DNA from: Imperialibacter sp963977595
Lineage (GTDB): Bacteria > Bacteroidota > Bacteroidia > Cytophagales > Cyclobacteriaceae
Length of the DNA: 64,000 nucleotides
NCBI RefSeq assembly: GCF_048007035.1
Contig: NZ_CP180355.1
Location: 1,054,001-1,118,000, forward strand
Reading direction: 5' to 3'
The position numbers and the translations under genes are program-made. Positions 43,959 through 53,351 of this stretch are shown here, in pieces (the first letter of the stretch is position 1; the number at the start of each line of letters is the position of its first letter). The notes under the pieces are model-generated. The model was not told where the DNA came from. It saw only the letters and a program-made list of their open reading frames with translations, and made no database searches.

Positions 43959-44582
43959 TCAGCCACCAGCCCTGACTTTAATAACTATCTTTTTCACCGT
44001 ATCGTACCCTTCTGCTTTTACGCCAGGCCGATGGGCATCTTTACCTGGGAAAACGACGAAAAAAGTCTCAGGATTCTCCTCGTAATATTTGCCTTTGGCT
44101 TCATGAAACATGATTTCCTTTTCAGCATCATACGGTTCAGTCACCGTGGATCCTTCCACTGAGGCTATGCCAATTTTCTCCTTGCCGTCAAAAACATAGT
44201 GAATGTCGGCGTAAACCTTGTGCGACTCATATTTCGTCCTGGCGAGTTCTTTAGTCGGACCATCGCTGACAATCACAAAAACGTTTTCACCGTCAATGGG
44301 GTACCTGCCCGGCTCAATGGTGGCAAGGTCGTCTCGCTGCATGTAGGCAAAGGCCTTATCCCACCAATCTTTATGGGAACTGTACTGCCTGGCCAGCTCT
44401 TGTTTGTCAATGGACTTATGGGGAACCAGATTATCGTTGTTCAGCCATTTACGCTCTTTGAACCATTCCTTTGACTCCTTTTTTCCGAGGGTTTTGCCCG
44501 ATTGCGCCTGCAGCTCAAAAAACATGCTGAGCGCCATTAATAGTGTTACCACAGATAACAAACGGCGAAAAAAACTATGCAT
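43959..44582 (-). CDS. Exported YhcH/YjgK/YiaL-family protein
   Basis: This 207-residue protein has a signal peptide (about 1-27, cleavage near LQAQ-S), unusual for a family whose Escherichia coli members are cytoplasmic and about 150 residues. The cupin-like core shows RYPIDGENVFVIVSDGPTKELART, YESHKVYADIHYVFDGKEKIGIA and FVVFPGKDAHRPG with metal-binding His residues. Cytoplasmic relatives act on sialic acid (anomerase YhcH) or other sugars. Periplasmic use with the uptake locus 0.3 kb away is inferred. A 20-bp palindrome lies upstream at 44628-44647. Confidence 0.88.
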   Translation of the reverse strand: MHSFFRRLLSVVTLLMALSMFFELQAQSGKTLGKKESKEWFKERKWLNNDNLVPHKSIDKQELARQYSSHKDWWDKAFAYMQRDDLATIEPGRYPIDGENVFVIVSDGPTKELARTKYESHKVYADIHYVFDGKEKIGIASVEGSTVTEPYDAEKEIMFHEAKGKYYEENPETFFVVFPGKDAHRPGVKAEGYDTVKKIVIKVRAGG

Positions 44583-44627
44583 AACATTACAACTTTAGAG
44601 TTAGCTTAATAAAACGTTACCTATAGT

Positions 44628-44647
44628 AGTGAGCAACATTGCTCACT
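44628..44647 (-). promoter_or_regulatory. 20-bp inverted repeat upstream of yhcH
   Basis: AGTGAGCAA (44628-44636) and TTGCTCACT (44639-44647) are exact reverse complements with a 2-nt centre, 46 bp before the yhcH ATG. It is an operator candidate. Confidence 0.5.
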
Positions 44648-44744
44648 GTAGTCAAAAACAAATCATGTCAAACCATTTACATATGGCAACCAAATGAACT
44701 GCCGCACGACATGGAATAGGTTTGGGGTGCTGTTTGAACCAACA

Positions 44745-44846
44745 AAAAAGGGAGGGGTTATACAGCAATGATTGCCAATAGCTATGATTCGACCGGCATT
44801 CACTTATCAGACTGCTTATGATCAGCTGATACTGTATACCCCCCTG
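44745..44846 (-). ncRNA. Structured RNA ending in an intrinsic terminator (3' of propeller gene)
   Basis: On the minus strand a 15-bp outer stem (44832-44846 with 44751-44765, one mismatch) encloses about 66 nt. Inside is a hairpin TATCAG...CTGATA with CTG/CAG extension, and a weaker AATGCC/GGCA stem, giving a possible three-way junction. TTTTTTG follows directly. It serves at least as the terminator of the propeller gene. It could also be a 3'-UTR-derived small RNA or a leader attenuator of yhcH. Confidence 0.45.
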
Positions 44847-44869
44847 CTTTCACCTACCTACTTAATCGT

Positions 44870-46018
44870 TTAATGAGGAGCACGACCCAGTCCAAACTGG
44901 TCACCAATTTTCACCGCTTTGTTGTCAACGAATTGAATTTCGACCATTTTCTCACTAGCCACATAGTTGTTATCCTCGTCAGTAAGCAACGTCACAATTT
45001 TGCGGGTTTTCACATCGATCACTTCGCCGCTTGACGGATAGGCATACTTACCATCAAGACTGAAAGTCACCCAGCCTGGCATGTCCTGCAAAGGAATAGT
45101 AGTGAGTTGCTTGTATGGAGGCTTGTTTTCGAAAATATGCATGCGCATGTTATGTCCGTCGCTCACCCAAATTTCCTTCTCGTCAGGTGTGAGACCTATA
45201 CCATGACTTGGGCAGGAGTGTCTCCTGACTGGTCCTTTTTCCCAGCCTTCCACAGTCACCCTGGCCAACTTTTCCCCTGTTTTCAGGTCTCCAACTTCAA
45301 AACCCAGCAACTCGTTGACGTTAACAAACACAAGCGACTCATCACTATTGACTGTGAATGGGCGAATACCTCCGCCGAACGGCCCTACCTTGCTCACAAG
45401 CGTATGGGTCTTAGTGTCCGCAATATTCAAAAAAGGAGTGCCAATGTCTGCCAGATAGGCTTTGGTACCAGACATGCCAATGATAGTATTGTGGGCACGG
45501 GTGAAAACCTGTATTTTGCTCTTGATTTCACCTGACGCACAGTCAACTACATTCCAAAAGTCTTTTTCCAATGATGGCAGGTACATTGTTTTACCATCCG
45601 GTGAAATCGACATTCGGTCGCATCCACCTTCGAAAGGTATCTCCCATACAACTTTCTCAGAAGTAATATCTATCCTTTGCAGGGTCTCCAGCGTACTGAC
45701 ATAGATACTGTTCGTGGCCAGGCTTACCGCTACGCCCTTTACATTAGAGGGGGTGCCATCTTTGTGAAAACCCTTCATCGGTATTCTTTTCACGAAACGA
45801 TGGTTATTGTCCATATCGAAGACAAGTATTCCATGACCCCCATACCCCAGATAGTCTCTTATCCCAGGAGTGGCCACATACAGGTATCGTTTCGATGTGG
45901 CCGCCAATTCATCACTTCCTGCCGACGGTTCTTCGCCTGGCAGCGATATCCACGCCGCCGAGACTATCAAAAGCATGCCAAGGATCGCAACCTTAAAAGC
46001 GTTAATGTTCTTTTTCAT
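44870..46018 (-). CDS. Exported YncE-like beta-propeller protein
   Basis: The ATG at 46018 is chosen, giving 382 residues with a signal or anchor (about 10-27). An upstream in-frame start at 46072 would run into the susD stop. The protein consists of YVTN/YncE-like blades: NSIYVSTLETLQRID, RMSISPDGKTMYLPSL, HGIGLTPDEKEIWVSDGHN and VTFSLDGKYAYPSSGEVIDV. It is the last gene of the susCD operon, 50 bp after susD, and probably binds or modifies the ligand at the outer membrane or in the periplasm (inference). No heme or PQQ motif is clear. Confidence 0.82.
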   Translation of the reverse strand: MKKNINAFKVAILGMLLIVSAAWISLPGEEPSAGSDELAATSKRYLYVATPGIRDYLGYGGHGILVFDMDNNHRFVKRIPMKGFHKDGTPSNVKGVAVSLATNSIYVSTLETLQRIDITSEKVVWEIPFEGGCDRMSISPDGKTMYLPSLEKDFWNVVDCASGEIKSKIQVFTRAHNTIIGMSGTKAYLADIGTPFLNIADTKTHTLVSKVGPFGGGIRPFTVNSDESLVFVNVNELLGFEVGDLKTGEKLARVTVEGWEKGPVRRHSCPSHGIGLTPDEKEIWVSDGHNMRMHIFENKPPYKQLTTIPLQDMPGWVTFSLDGKYAYPSSGEVIDVKTRKIVTLLTDEDNNYVASEKMVEIQFVDNKAVKIGDQFGLGRAPH

Positions 46019-46068
46019 GATATGTAGTTTCTTATGTTTCTTACTATTTGCTTTAAAAATGAGCTTGT

Positions 46069-47511
46069 TCAATTATATCCAGTGTTCTGAGGGAAAATTT
46101 CCAAGTCATTCATCAACTGAATCTGAGCAAGCGGGATGGGGAAAACTGTCATGTAGTCTTTCATTCCAAGTGGTGCCATCACCTCCAGAGCCCGGCCGGT
46201 CCTAACCAGGTCGAACCATCGATGGCCTTCAAACGAAAGCTCAAATCTTCTTTCCAGGTAAATCCGATCACGTGTTTCAGCTTGTGACAAGCCGGTCAAG
46301 TCGTCGAGCCCACCTCTGTTTCTCACCTGATTAAGGTAACCAAGTGCCTCAACAGTTTTGCCATTTTCATTCAGTGCTTCTGCATAAAGCAGCAAAACAT
46401 CGGCATAGCGAATCACCTTCCAATTGGCACGGCTGTCGCAACTGGTAAGCAAGCGAACCATGTACTTTTTGGTAAATGTAGCCACGTCGTTGGAAGTGGG
46501 AATCAGGGGAATAAAGTTACCGTCGGCATCGGTATGCCCGTTGGCAGCAGTAACATCCTTTCTTACGTCACCTGGTTCAAAAATTTCAAATAAGTGGGGA
46601 GGCGCATTGTTGTTCCCATTTTGACCTCCGGTAACACCATAAAACTCAGCCAATTCAGGGTTCTTTGGAGTAAAGTTAGTGGTGAAGCAGTTTCCTTCAC
46701 CCCCAAGGCCCTCCTCATACTCGATATCGAAGATGTATTCGCTGTGGTGTTCATCTTGCATGTAATCGAATAAGTCATTGTAGTTCTCAAGTAGTGCATA
46801 ACCCATCGTCGTCACTTCTTTCAATTTGGCCTCCGCCTTTACGAATTCGTGACGAGTCATGTAAACTTTGCCGAGAATTGACTTGGCAGCTCCCATAGTG
46901 GCTCTGCCAACGTCCGACCCAGAATAGCTGCCTGGCAACTTCGTTTCAGCGTCCAGCAAGTCGGGAATGATGACTTCGTTGTATATCTTTTCGACACTTT
47001 CACGTCCCTTTGTGTACGACTCCTCAATGGTGATAGGCTTGGTAATCATTTGTACATCACCAAAGATTCTTACCATATCAAAGTAAGCAAGGGCACGAAT
47101 GAACCTGGCTTCACCTATGTACAAGTCTTTATTCTTAACAACAGCGGGATCGGCCTGTTCAATTCTAGCGAGCAACATGTTGCAGCGGCTGATGGTTACG
47201 TAATAGTTGCGCCATGTGTCACGCAGCACATTGTCGTCATTGTTGATAGTGAAGTTATCCATGGCCGCAGCGGTATTCTTAACCAACTCATCCCATGAAT
47301 CGTCGCCTCTCATATCACCAAACAACCACATGTCCTGGTATTGATCCTGCAACGAACCATAAATGCCTATTACCGCATCATTGTAATCTTTATCTGTCTT
47401 AAATAAAGCATCTATACTTACTGTATCTACCGGTGCTATGTCAATAAAGTCCTTGTTACATGACATCATAAACAGCGATACGAATGTGACTATGCTAATT
47501 ATGTTTTTCAT
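46069..47511 (-). CDS. susD-like: SusD/RagB-family nutrient-binding lipoprotein
   Basis: This 480-residue protein has a lipobox (MSC, Cys18). The SusD pattern includes NITIEESY region (TITKPITIEESYTKG), the TPR-like helical part (GEARFIRALAYFDMVRIFGDV), and C-terminal RRFELSFEGHRWFDLVRTGRALE. It covers the SusC barrel as a lid and captures the ligand at the cell surface. It lies 25 bp after the susC-like gene. The ligand class cannot be read from SusD sequence. Confidence 0.95.
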   Translation of the reverse strand: MKNIISIVTFVSLFMMSCNKDFIDIAPVDTVSIDALFKTDKDYNDAVIGIYGSLQDQYQDMWLFGDMRGDDSWDELVKNTAAAMDNFTINNDDNVLRDTWRNYYVTISRCNMLLARIEQADPAVVKNKDLYIGEARFIRALAYFDMVRIFGDVQMITKPITIEESYTKGRESVEKIYNEVIIPDLLDAETKLPGSYSGSDVGRATMGAAKSILGKVYMTRHEFVKAEAKLKEVTTMGYALLENYNDLFDYMQDEHHSEYIFDIEYEEGLGGEGNCFTTNFTPKNPELAEFYGVTGGQNGNNNAPPHLFEIFEPGDVRKDVTAANGHTDADGNFIPLIPTSNDVATFTKKYMVRLLTSCDSRANWKVIRYADVLLLYAEALNENGKTVEALGYLNQVRNRGGLDDLTGLSQAETRDRIYLERRFELSFEGHRWFDLVRTGRALEVMAPLGMKDYMTVFPIPLAQIQLMNDLEIFPQNTGYN

Positions 47512-47536
47512 TTCTATTTCATTTAGGGTGAGTAAA

Positions 47537-50500
47537 TTAAAATCCTACGTTTAGTCCAAGCTTGATGCTTTTCGCCACGGGATAATCATACTGTTCGTTG
47601 CCTGGGTTCAGGGCGCTTCCACTCCTGCTCACGTCAGGGTTGAAACCAATATGCTTCGTAAATAGAAAAGGATTGATTGTGTTAATGTAAACTCTAAGTG
47701 AGCTTAGATTAAGGCGCTCAACGAACGCCTCTGGCAGCAGGTAACCAAGCGTTATATTATTAATTCGCAAATAGGTTCCTGTATCCAGCCACAGTTGACT
47801 GAATTGCCCACGAAAGTTGCCTGTTGGGGTATCATTAGGTCTAGGCGACCCATCGCCTGGCTCACTTTCTGACTTCCAGTAGTCGTTCATGATCGACAAT
47901 TGTCTGAATCTGGATCTGTTGTTAGCCAACTGATTTCTGGAGATCGCTAAAATCTCGTTTCCCTTCGACCCCTGAATACCTATAGTTAAAGAAATATTCT
48001 TATACGACAGGTTGTTAGTCATTCCATAATAGAAATCGGGATAAGGGGAGCCCATAATGGTTTTATCAAGACTATTGATGACTCCATCAGGCACTCCCTC
48101 CGGGCCACTCACGTCCACAAACCTTACGTCACCCACTCTTGAGGCATCTCTGGCACCCGGATTAAAAATAGGCCCTGCATCCAGCTCCGCCTGGTTTTTG
48201 AAAACACCATCAGACAACCAGCCATAAAACATACCAATGGGCTGACCTATCATGGTTATGTTGCCCCCAGAGATAATCGGATCACCCTCCGGGCCCAGCT
48301 TAACCACTTCGTTCTTATAAGTTGAGATGTTAAAATTAGTTGTCCATTTGAAATCACCGGTGGTATTTACAGTGCTTGCTACAAACTCCCATCCGCTGTT
48401 TTTCACCTCGCCAATATTTTTCAACGCTGTGCTGAAACCAGTAACATCAGGCACGTTCACATTCAAAAGCAGGTCATAATTCCTGGAATTGAAATAATCG
48501 ATATTAAAGCCAAGCCTGTTATCAACAAAACTTAGGTCGACGCCTACGTTTATTTGCTTTTGCGTTTCCCAGGTTAGAGAAGGATTGGCCAGCCTGCCCG
48601 GCGCATATCCACCAACAGCACCGCCGCCGAGGGTATACTTGTCGTAATTGATGGTGGCATAGTGCTCATAATTACCAATATTGTTGTTACCTGTGCTGCC
48701 GTAGCTTGTTCTTAACTTCATTTCAGAAAGAGCAGGCATGCTTTGCATGAAGCTTTCGTCAGAGATTCTCCAGGCTAAAGCCAGCGAAGGGAAAACGCCA
48801 AACTTGTTTTCAGAGCCAAAGCGAGACGAGCCGTCTGTTCTCAATGAAGCTGTGAAGTAGTACTTTCCCAGGTAGTTGTAGTTGACCCTTCCCAGGTAGG
48901 ACACCAAAGACCATTCGTAGTAGTTGGACGTACCACCGGTGATAATCCCACTCACGGCGCTCAAGGTTGGGACGAGGTTGTTTGGGTACCTGTTACTAGT
49001 CAGACTATTAGATTCAACTGTTTCTTTTTGAGTAGTAAAACCTGCTAGTCCCGAAAAGTTATGGTCGCCAAAACTTTTGTTATAGTTAAGGGTAGTTTCA
49101 GTAAGCCAGTTTAAGCGAAGGGCAGAATAGTCGGAACCTACAGCAGGATTGTTGAAAAATGCCGGAAGCTGCGGCTTAAAACTCATGCCTTTGATTGCCT
49201 GTAGGTTTGTGCCTGCCGCCACATTCACTTTCAGTTCATCAAGGATGGCGTACTCTACATTGATATTGCCAAGTAAACCTATTCCCTTTTGCCTGTTAAT
49301 CACTTCATTAGCTAGAGCAACGGGGTTTTGGGTTGTAACCACTGCGTCGAGTCCGCCGCCAAAAGGAAAATAAGAACCATCAGGGTTGTACAATGAATAG
49401 TATTGTGGAATTACCAGGGAGTTGTACAAAATGTCAGTGTTGCTGTTAACACCGTCAAAGCTGGTTCCTCCTACGTTGGTTTTGTCAACATAAGACGGGT
49501 TGATACTTGTTTTGATGGACAACTTATCGGTCAACTTAGAATCGATATTGGAGCGCAATGAATACCTTTTGAAATTACTGTTCAAAATAATTCCATCCTG
49601 AGATAAGTATTCGCCACTGATGGCATACTTTACATTTTCGCTGCCTCCGTTGGAAGATAGCTGGTGCTGCTGCTGGGGCGCTGTTACCAGAATTTCATCG
49701 AATGGATCTTTGAAGTCGAGAGTGACACCGGGCTGAGTAGGCGTTCTGCCTTCCAGTACTTCAACAACAGTAACCGGAACAGCAATTTTCCAGGTTTCTA
49801 CCGGGCCGGATACGTCATTGCCCTCGTCAATATTTCTGTTTCTTATCCCGTCAAAGTAGTGCTGCGCTTCTTCCTTTGCAGATTGAAATTCAGGCATTTT
49901 GGCGATTTTCTGGAAGCCAAAGTAGGCGTCGTATTTGAAGGTTGGCTTTCCTTCTTTTCCTCTTTTGGTGTTAATTATTATCACACCGTTGGAGCCTCTC
50001 GATCCATAAATGGCAGTAGCCGAGGCATCTTTTAATACGTCGATACTCTCGATATCGTTAGGGTTGATGGTTTGTATGCTTTGCATGGGGAAACCATCTA
50101 CCACGTACAGGGGATCACCTGCAGCGGAAATACTGCCTACGCCTCTTATCCTGATTTGCGGCGGCGCTCCAGGCTCACCAGAAACTGGCATTACCTGAAC
50201 GCCAGCAGCCTTTCCCAGCAATGCCTGGTCTACCCTGGTGGCCCCCAAATCTTTTATCTCATCGCTTCCCACCGACGAAATCGAGCCTGTGACGTCTTTT
50301 CTCTCCATTTCTCCATAACCCACCACCACTATCTCGCTCAGCTGAGCTATGTCCGAGGTCAGCATGATGTTAATTACAGAGCGCCCATTTACAGGCACTT
50401 CCTGGCTTGCATAGCCAATAAAAGAAAAAATCAGGGTGGTGCTACCTTCCGGGCTCTTTAAAGAGTAATTGCCGTCAATGTCCGTTACCGTACCGATATT

Positions 50501-50980
50501 GGTTCCTTTTACAATAATATTAACACCCGGAAGTGCCTCACCTTCCTCGGAAGTTACCTTCCCCGTTATTATCACATCTTCTATAATTACTTCAAGAGAA
50601 GGTGAAGAGTCCTTGCCTTTATTGGCATTAATTACTGTGATGTTTTTATTTATCTGTTTAAAACTCAGGCCAGTTTCTTTGGCAATATCCAACAACACGT
50701 CGCCAACAGTTCGTGGTATTTTGTATTTACCTGAAAACTTAATATTGGGATCAAGTTTGCCCCTGTCATATGCAAAATGGTAATCTGTTGCCGACTCGAT
50801 AATTTGGAAAGTCTCAACTAAGGTATTTTTATTGAATTCAATATTCAATGGATAATCTCGCACACTCTTGGTTTCCTGAACGGATGCGAAACTGAACGTA
50901 AATGCAAAAAATTGAAGAAATAACCCGTATAGCAGTCGCCTGAACACACAGGGGGTTTGGTGTAGAAATCTTTTTAACAT
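47537..50980 (-). CDS. susC-like: SusC/RagA-family TonB-dependent receptor with STN domain
   Basis: This 1,147-residue outer-membrane barrel has a signal segment (to about 35) and an STN domain (about 48-115, ETFQIIESATDYHFAYDRG). Next are a carboxypeptidase-like domain (ITGKVTSEEGEALPGVNIIVKGT), the TonB-box region (SEIVVVGYGEMERKDVTGSI) and a plug (RIRGVGSISAAGDPLYVVDGFPMQ). The barrel ends in the conserved SLRVYINTINPFLFTK region. The STN domain is the part that signals to a FecR anti-sigma factor, which is present upstream. Import of a surface-bound nutrient, gated by the sigma switch, is the expected role. Confidence 0.96.
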   Translation of the reverse strand: MLKRFLHQTPCVFRRLLYGLFLQFFAFTFSFASVQETKSVRDYPLNIEFNKNTLVETFQIIESATDYHFAYDRGKLDPNIKFSGKYKIPRTVGDVLLDIAKETGLSFKQINKNITVINANKGKDSSPSLEVIIEDVIITGKVTSEEGEALPGVNIIVKGTNIGTVTDIDGNYSLKSPEGSTTLIFSFIGYASQEVPVNGRSVINIMLTSDIAQLSEIVVVGYGEMERKDVTGSISSVGSDEIKDLGATRVDQALLGKAAGVQVMPVSGEPGAPPQIRIRGVGSISAAGDPLYVVDGFPMQSIQTINPNDIESIDVLKDASATAIYGSRGSNGVIIINTKRGKEGKPTFKYDAYFGFQKIAKMPEFQSAKEEAQHYFDGIRNRNIDEGNDVSGPVETWKIAVPVTVVEVLEGRTPTQPGVTLDFKDPFDEILVTAPQQQHQLSSNGGSENVKYAISGEYLSQDGIILNSNFKRYSLRSNIDSKLTDKLSIKTSINPSYVDKTNVGGTSFDGVNSNTDILYNSLVIPQYYSLYNPDGSYFPFGGGLDAVVTTQNPVALANEVINRQKGIGLLGNINVEYAILDELKVNVAAGTNLQAIKGMSFKPQLPAFFNNPAVGSDYSALRLNWLTETTLNYNKSFGDHNFSGLAGFTTQKETVESNSLTSNRYPNNLVPTLSAVSGIITGGTSNYYEWSLVSYLGRVNYNYLGKYYFTASLRTDGSSRFGSENKFGVFPSLALAWRISDESFMQSMPALSEMKLRTSYGSTGNNNIGNYEHYATINYDKYTLGGGAVGGYAPGRLANPSLTWETQKQINVGVDLSFVDNRLGFNIDYFNSRNYDLLLNVNVPDVTGFSTALKNIGEVKNSGWEFVASTVNTTGDFKWTTNFNISTYKNEVVKLGPEGDPIISGGNITMIGQPIGMFYGWLSDGVFKNQAELDAGPIFNPGARDASRVGDVRFVDVSGPEGVPDGVINSLDKTIMGSPYPDFYYGMTNNLSYKNISLTIGIQGSKGNEILAISRNQLANNRSRFRQLSIMNDYWKSESEPGDGSPRPNDTPTGNFRGQFSQLWLDTGTYLRINNITLGYLLPEAFVERLNLSSLRVYINTINPFLFTKHIGFNPDVSRSGSALNPGNEQYDYPVAKSIKLGLNVGF

Positions 50981-51054
50981 AACTTTGTAGTTTAAGTATG
51001 AAATAATTTATCTGGCAATATTTTTTATCTGATACATAAAAAATACTTGCGACT

Positions 51055-51087
51055 AAGTCGGCAGCTTTCTGGTTGCCGACTTTTTTT
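51055..51087 (+). terminator. Hairpin between FecR and susC-like genes; U-run on the plus side
   Basis: AAGTCGGCA (51055-51063) pairs perfectly with TGCCGACTT (51074-51082), followed on the plus strand by seven T (51081-51087). Both flanking genes are on the minus strand. As read from FecR the hairpin is preceded by A7 and followed by a poor T-run, so FecR termination there is only fair. Confidence 0.6.
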
Positions 51088-51119
51088 ATCCACTATCTAT
51101 CGATTCTGTTTTCATAGGC

Positions 51120-52190
51120 TTAGAAAAATATTTTGACTTTGTTTCCCTTTAGTTCATAAGTAATGTCTTGCGATGCCTGCAAAACATCCATGATATTCTT
51201 AAGATTATCTCTCTCAAATTTTGAAGTTAGTTTCCACTCCTGATCAGGTTTCCCCACAGTAGTTATTTCCACATCGAACCAATTCTCAAGTATCTTAATT
51301 ACCTTGCGATGGTCGGCATCTCTAAAGTAAATGATGCCTCTTTTCCATGAGGTCATCTCCTCTACATTAAACGACTGTCTGCTAAGCTTACCCGACTGCA
51401 CGTTTAGGTCGGCCATTTCACCAGGGCTTAAGAGTAAAGTCTCGTGCTCAGCCCTGTCATTACCCTTCCTTACTCTACCTACCATTAATTTCCCCGTCAC
51501 CAGTGCCACATTGTATATATCAAGTTCCGGGAAAGACTGCACATTAAACGACGTGCCCAAAACCCTCATTTCTAAATTGGACGACCTGACAATAAACGGC
51601 CTGCTTTTATCAGGCGTCACTTCAAAAAAAGCTTCACCCACCAGGCTCACCACTCGCTCAGCATCACCAAACACCTCCGGGTAGGAGATACTGCTGCCAG
51701 AGTTGAGAATGACTTCCGTACCGTCCGACAGGTGAATAGTCAATTTTTGGCCCTTGTGTGTCTCCTTCTGCAATTGCGGCACAGTCTCTACCACCTCCGG
51801 TGGGTTATCAAATGTTCCCTTGCTGTAAAAAAACATTCCAATAATCAGCAACGACACAGCCGCTGCTGCAAGAGATGCCCGTCTCAACCAACTGGATTTT
51901 TTATCCTTTGCCACGTAAACTTGTCTGAATGGATTTTCATCAGTAGCTGCAATACTGTCCGTTTTCTTCACGTACTCAACCAAATCTTCCATATTGATCA
52001 GGTCATGAATTTTCCTCAGCATGCCTTCTTCATCGGCGCTCTTCTCGGCATCCTTTTTCCGATTGAATTCCAGAATCTGGTTAGACAAGTGCTCATCCAA
52101 TTTTCCAGACTCCAGGCTTTCAAGGATATACTTCACCTCTTCTATGCTACATTCTCCCTGGAAATACCTTTCCAACAGCTTTTTGTCCAT
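51120..52190 (-). CDS. FecR-family anti-sigma factor
   Basis: This 356-residue membrane protein has a cytoplasmic N-terminal part (about 1-100) and one membrane segment (105-122). The periplasmic FecR domain (about 145-245) shows LTIHLSDGTEVILNSGSSISYPEVFG and GEAFFEVTPDKSRPFIVRSSNLEMRVLGTSFNV. A C-terminal STN-like DUF4974 domain follows (GIIYFRDADHRKVIKILENWFDVEI). It holds the ECF sigma until the SusC STN domain reports ligand. It is divergent from the sigma gene, an arrangement less usual than the same-strand order. Confidence 0.94.
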   Translation of the reverse strand: MDKKLLERYFQGECSIEEVKYILESLESGKLDEHLSNQILEFNRKKDAEKSADEEGMLRKIHDLINMEDLVEYVKKTDSIAATDENPFRQVYVAKDKKSSWLRRASLAAAAVSLLIIGMFFYSKGTFDNPPEVVETVPQLQKETHKGQKLTIHLSDGTEVILNSGSSISYPEVFGDAERVVSLVGEAFFEVTPDKSRPFIVRSSNLEMRVLGTSFNVQSFPELDIYNVALVTGKLMVGRVRKGNDRAEHETLLLSPGEMADLNVQSGKLSRQSFNVEEMTSWKRGIIYFRDADHRKVIKILENWFDVEITTVGKPDQEWKLTSKFERDNLKNIMDVLQASQDITYELKGNKVKIFF

Positions 52191-52518
52191 TTTTGCTTTT
52201 GTTGCTTAGTGGTAATACAATGTGCTGGCTTGCTACCCTGAAAAGACTTGTAAAAAAATTCAGTTCGACTGTGTATGCCGTGAAACTAATGTGGGGCAGA
52301 CCTGCCTAAAACTACTCAGGCTATGCCTTACAATGACCATCACACCACACAAGTGCATGTGGCTGTATGGTTGAGCAAACACCGCCAAAGAAAGACCGAC
52401 CTGCCAGGTTCTGAGTAAATTGCCTTTCATCAAAAAAAAGCAACCCAAACTATCGATTTCTAATTTTTATGACGATGTTGTTGCCCAGTATTGCATATTT
52501 TGTAATAGCACTCATCCT
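52191..52518. other. 328-bp divergent region between FecR and ECF sigma genes
   Basis: It must hold both promoters. A TATTTTG box (52496-52502) lies 17 bp before the sigma ATG; no clear -33 box is visible. Apart from short ORF shadows I see nothing else. Confidence 0.4.
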
Positions 52519-53103
52519 ATGAAAGAATCATTAGCTACGATAATTGATCAACTTAAATTAGGTGACAAAAAGGCCCTTGACACTCTATTTTACCTATATA
52601 ACAAGCGGATTTACCATTTCGGTTTGAGCTACTTTCATAACAAGGAAGAATCCGAAGAAATTGTACAGGAAGTATTTTTGAAGCTTTGGTTTAATAGAAA
52701 ATCCATTAACAGAGACGGCGCTTTTGAGTCGTACATTTTTACCATTGCTAAGAACACGATACTCAATAGCTTAAAGAAAAAAATTCATCATAAAGCTTAT
52801 CAGGAATACCGACTCCATGTAGCCGACATTACTAGTAACTCGACAGAAGATGATGTTATATACCATGACTTTGAAAAGCTTTATGAGATAGCCCTACAGG
52901 TGCTCCCGAAAAAAAGAAAAGAGATTTTTATCCTTAGCCGAATGGAAGGCCTGAGCTATCAACAAATTGCCGAAAAGCTTGGGATTTCGGTGAAGACAGT
53001 GGAAACACAAATGCAGCTCGCACTCAAGCATTTCAGAGGGGTACTGAAATCCAACACTGACCTCATAGTTTCTGCATCACTTTTTTTCCTGGCTGCCAGC
53101 TAA
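52519..53103 (+). CDS. ECF-type RNA polymerase sigma factor (FecI-like)
   Basis: The ATG at 52519 gives 194 residues; upstream in-frame starts to 52420 would add a non-conserved extension. Region 2 shows LFYLYNKRIYHFGLSYFHNKEESEEIVQEVFLKLW. Region 4 shows LPKKRKEIFILSRMEGLSYQQIAEKLGISVKTVETQMQLALKHFRG. This is the Bacteroidota SusCD-linked sigma type. It is divergent from FecR and probably activates the susCD operon. Confidence 0.94.
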   Translation: MKESLATIIDQLKLGDKKALDTLFYLYNKRIYHFGLSYFHNKEESEEIVQEVFLKLWFNRKSINRDGAFESYIFTIAKNTILNSLKKKIHHKAYQEYRLHVADITSNSTEDDVIYHDFEKLYEIALQVLPKKRKEIFILSRMEGLSYQQIAEKLGISVKTVETQMQLALKHFRGVLKSNTDLIVSASLFFLAAS

Positions 53104-53351
53104 ACTACCCACCACAAACCTTCAGTTTTACAACTCATTTAGCGCTCACCTGGCCAGTCTAACCTGGTCTTCACTTTCGCACCTCAACTGCCAGTTCATT
53201 CACCCATCTTCCTCGAAAAATAAACTTCACTTAATTCAGGGTAAGGCTTGATCACATTGTACTACTTCACAGGGAAAGACAACTACCCTAATTTCACACA
53301 TAAAATATCCTGCTGCTGGCAACTGTTGGCTCAGGTTAAATTACACTACTT

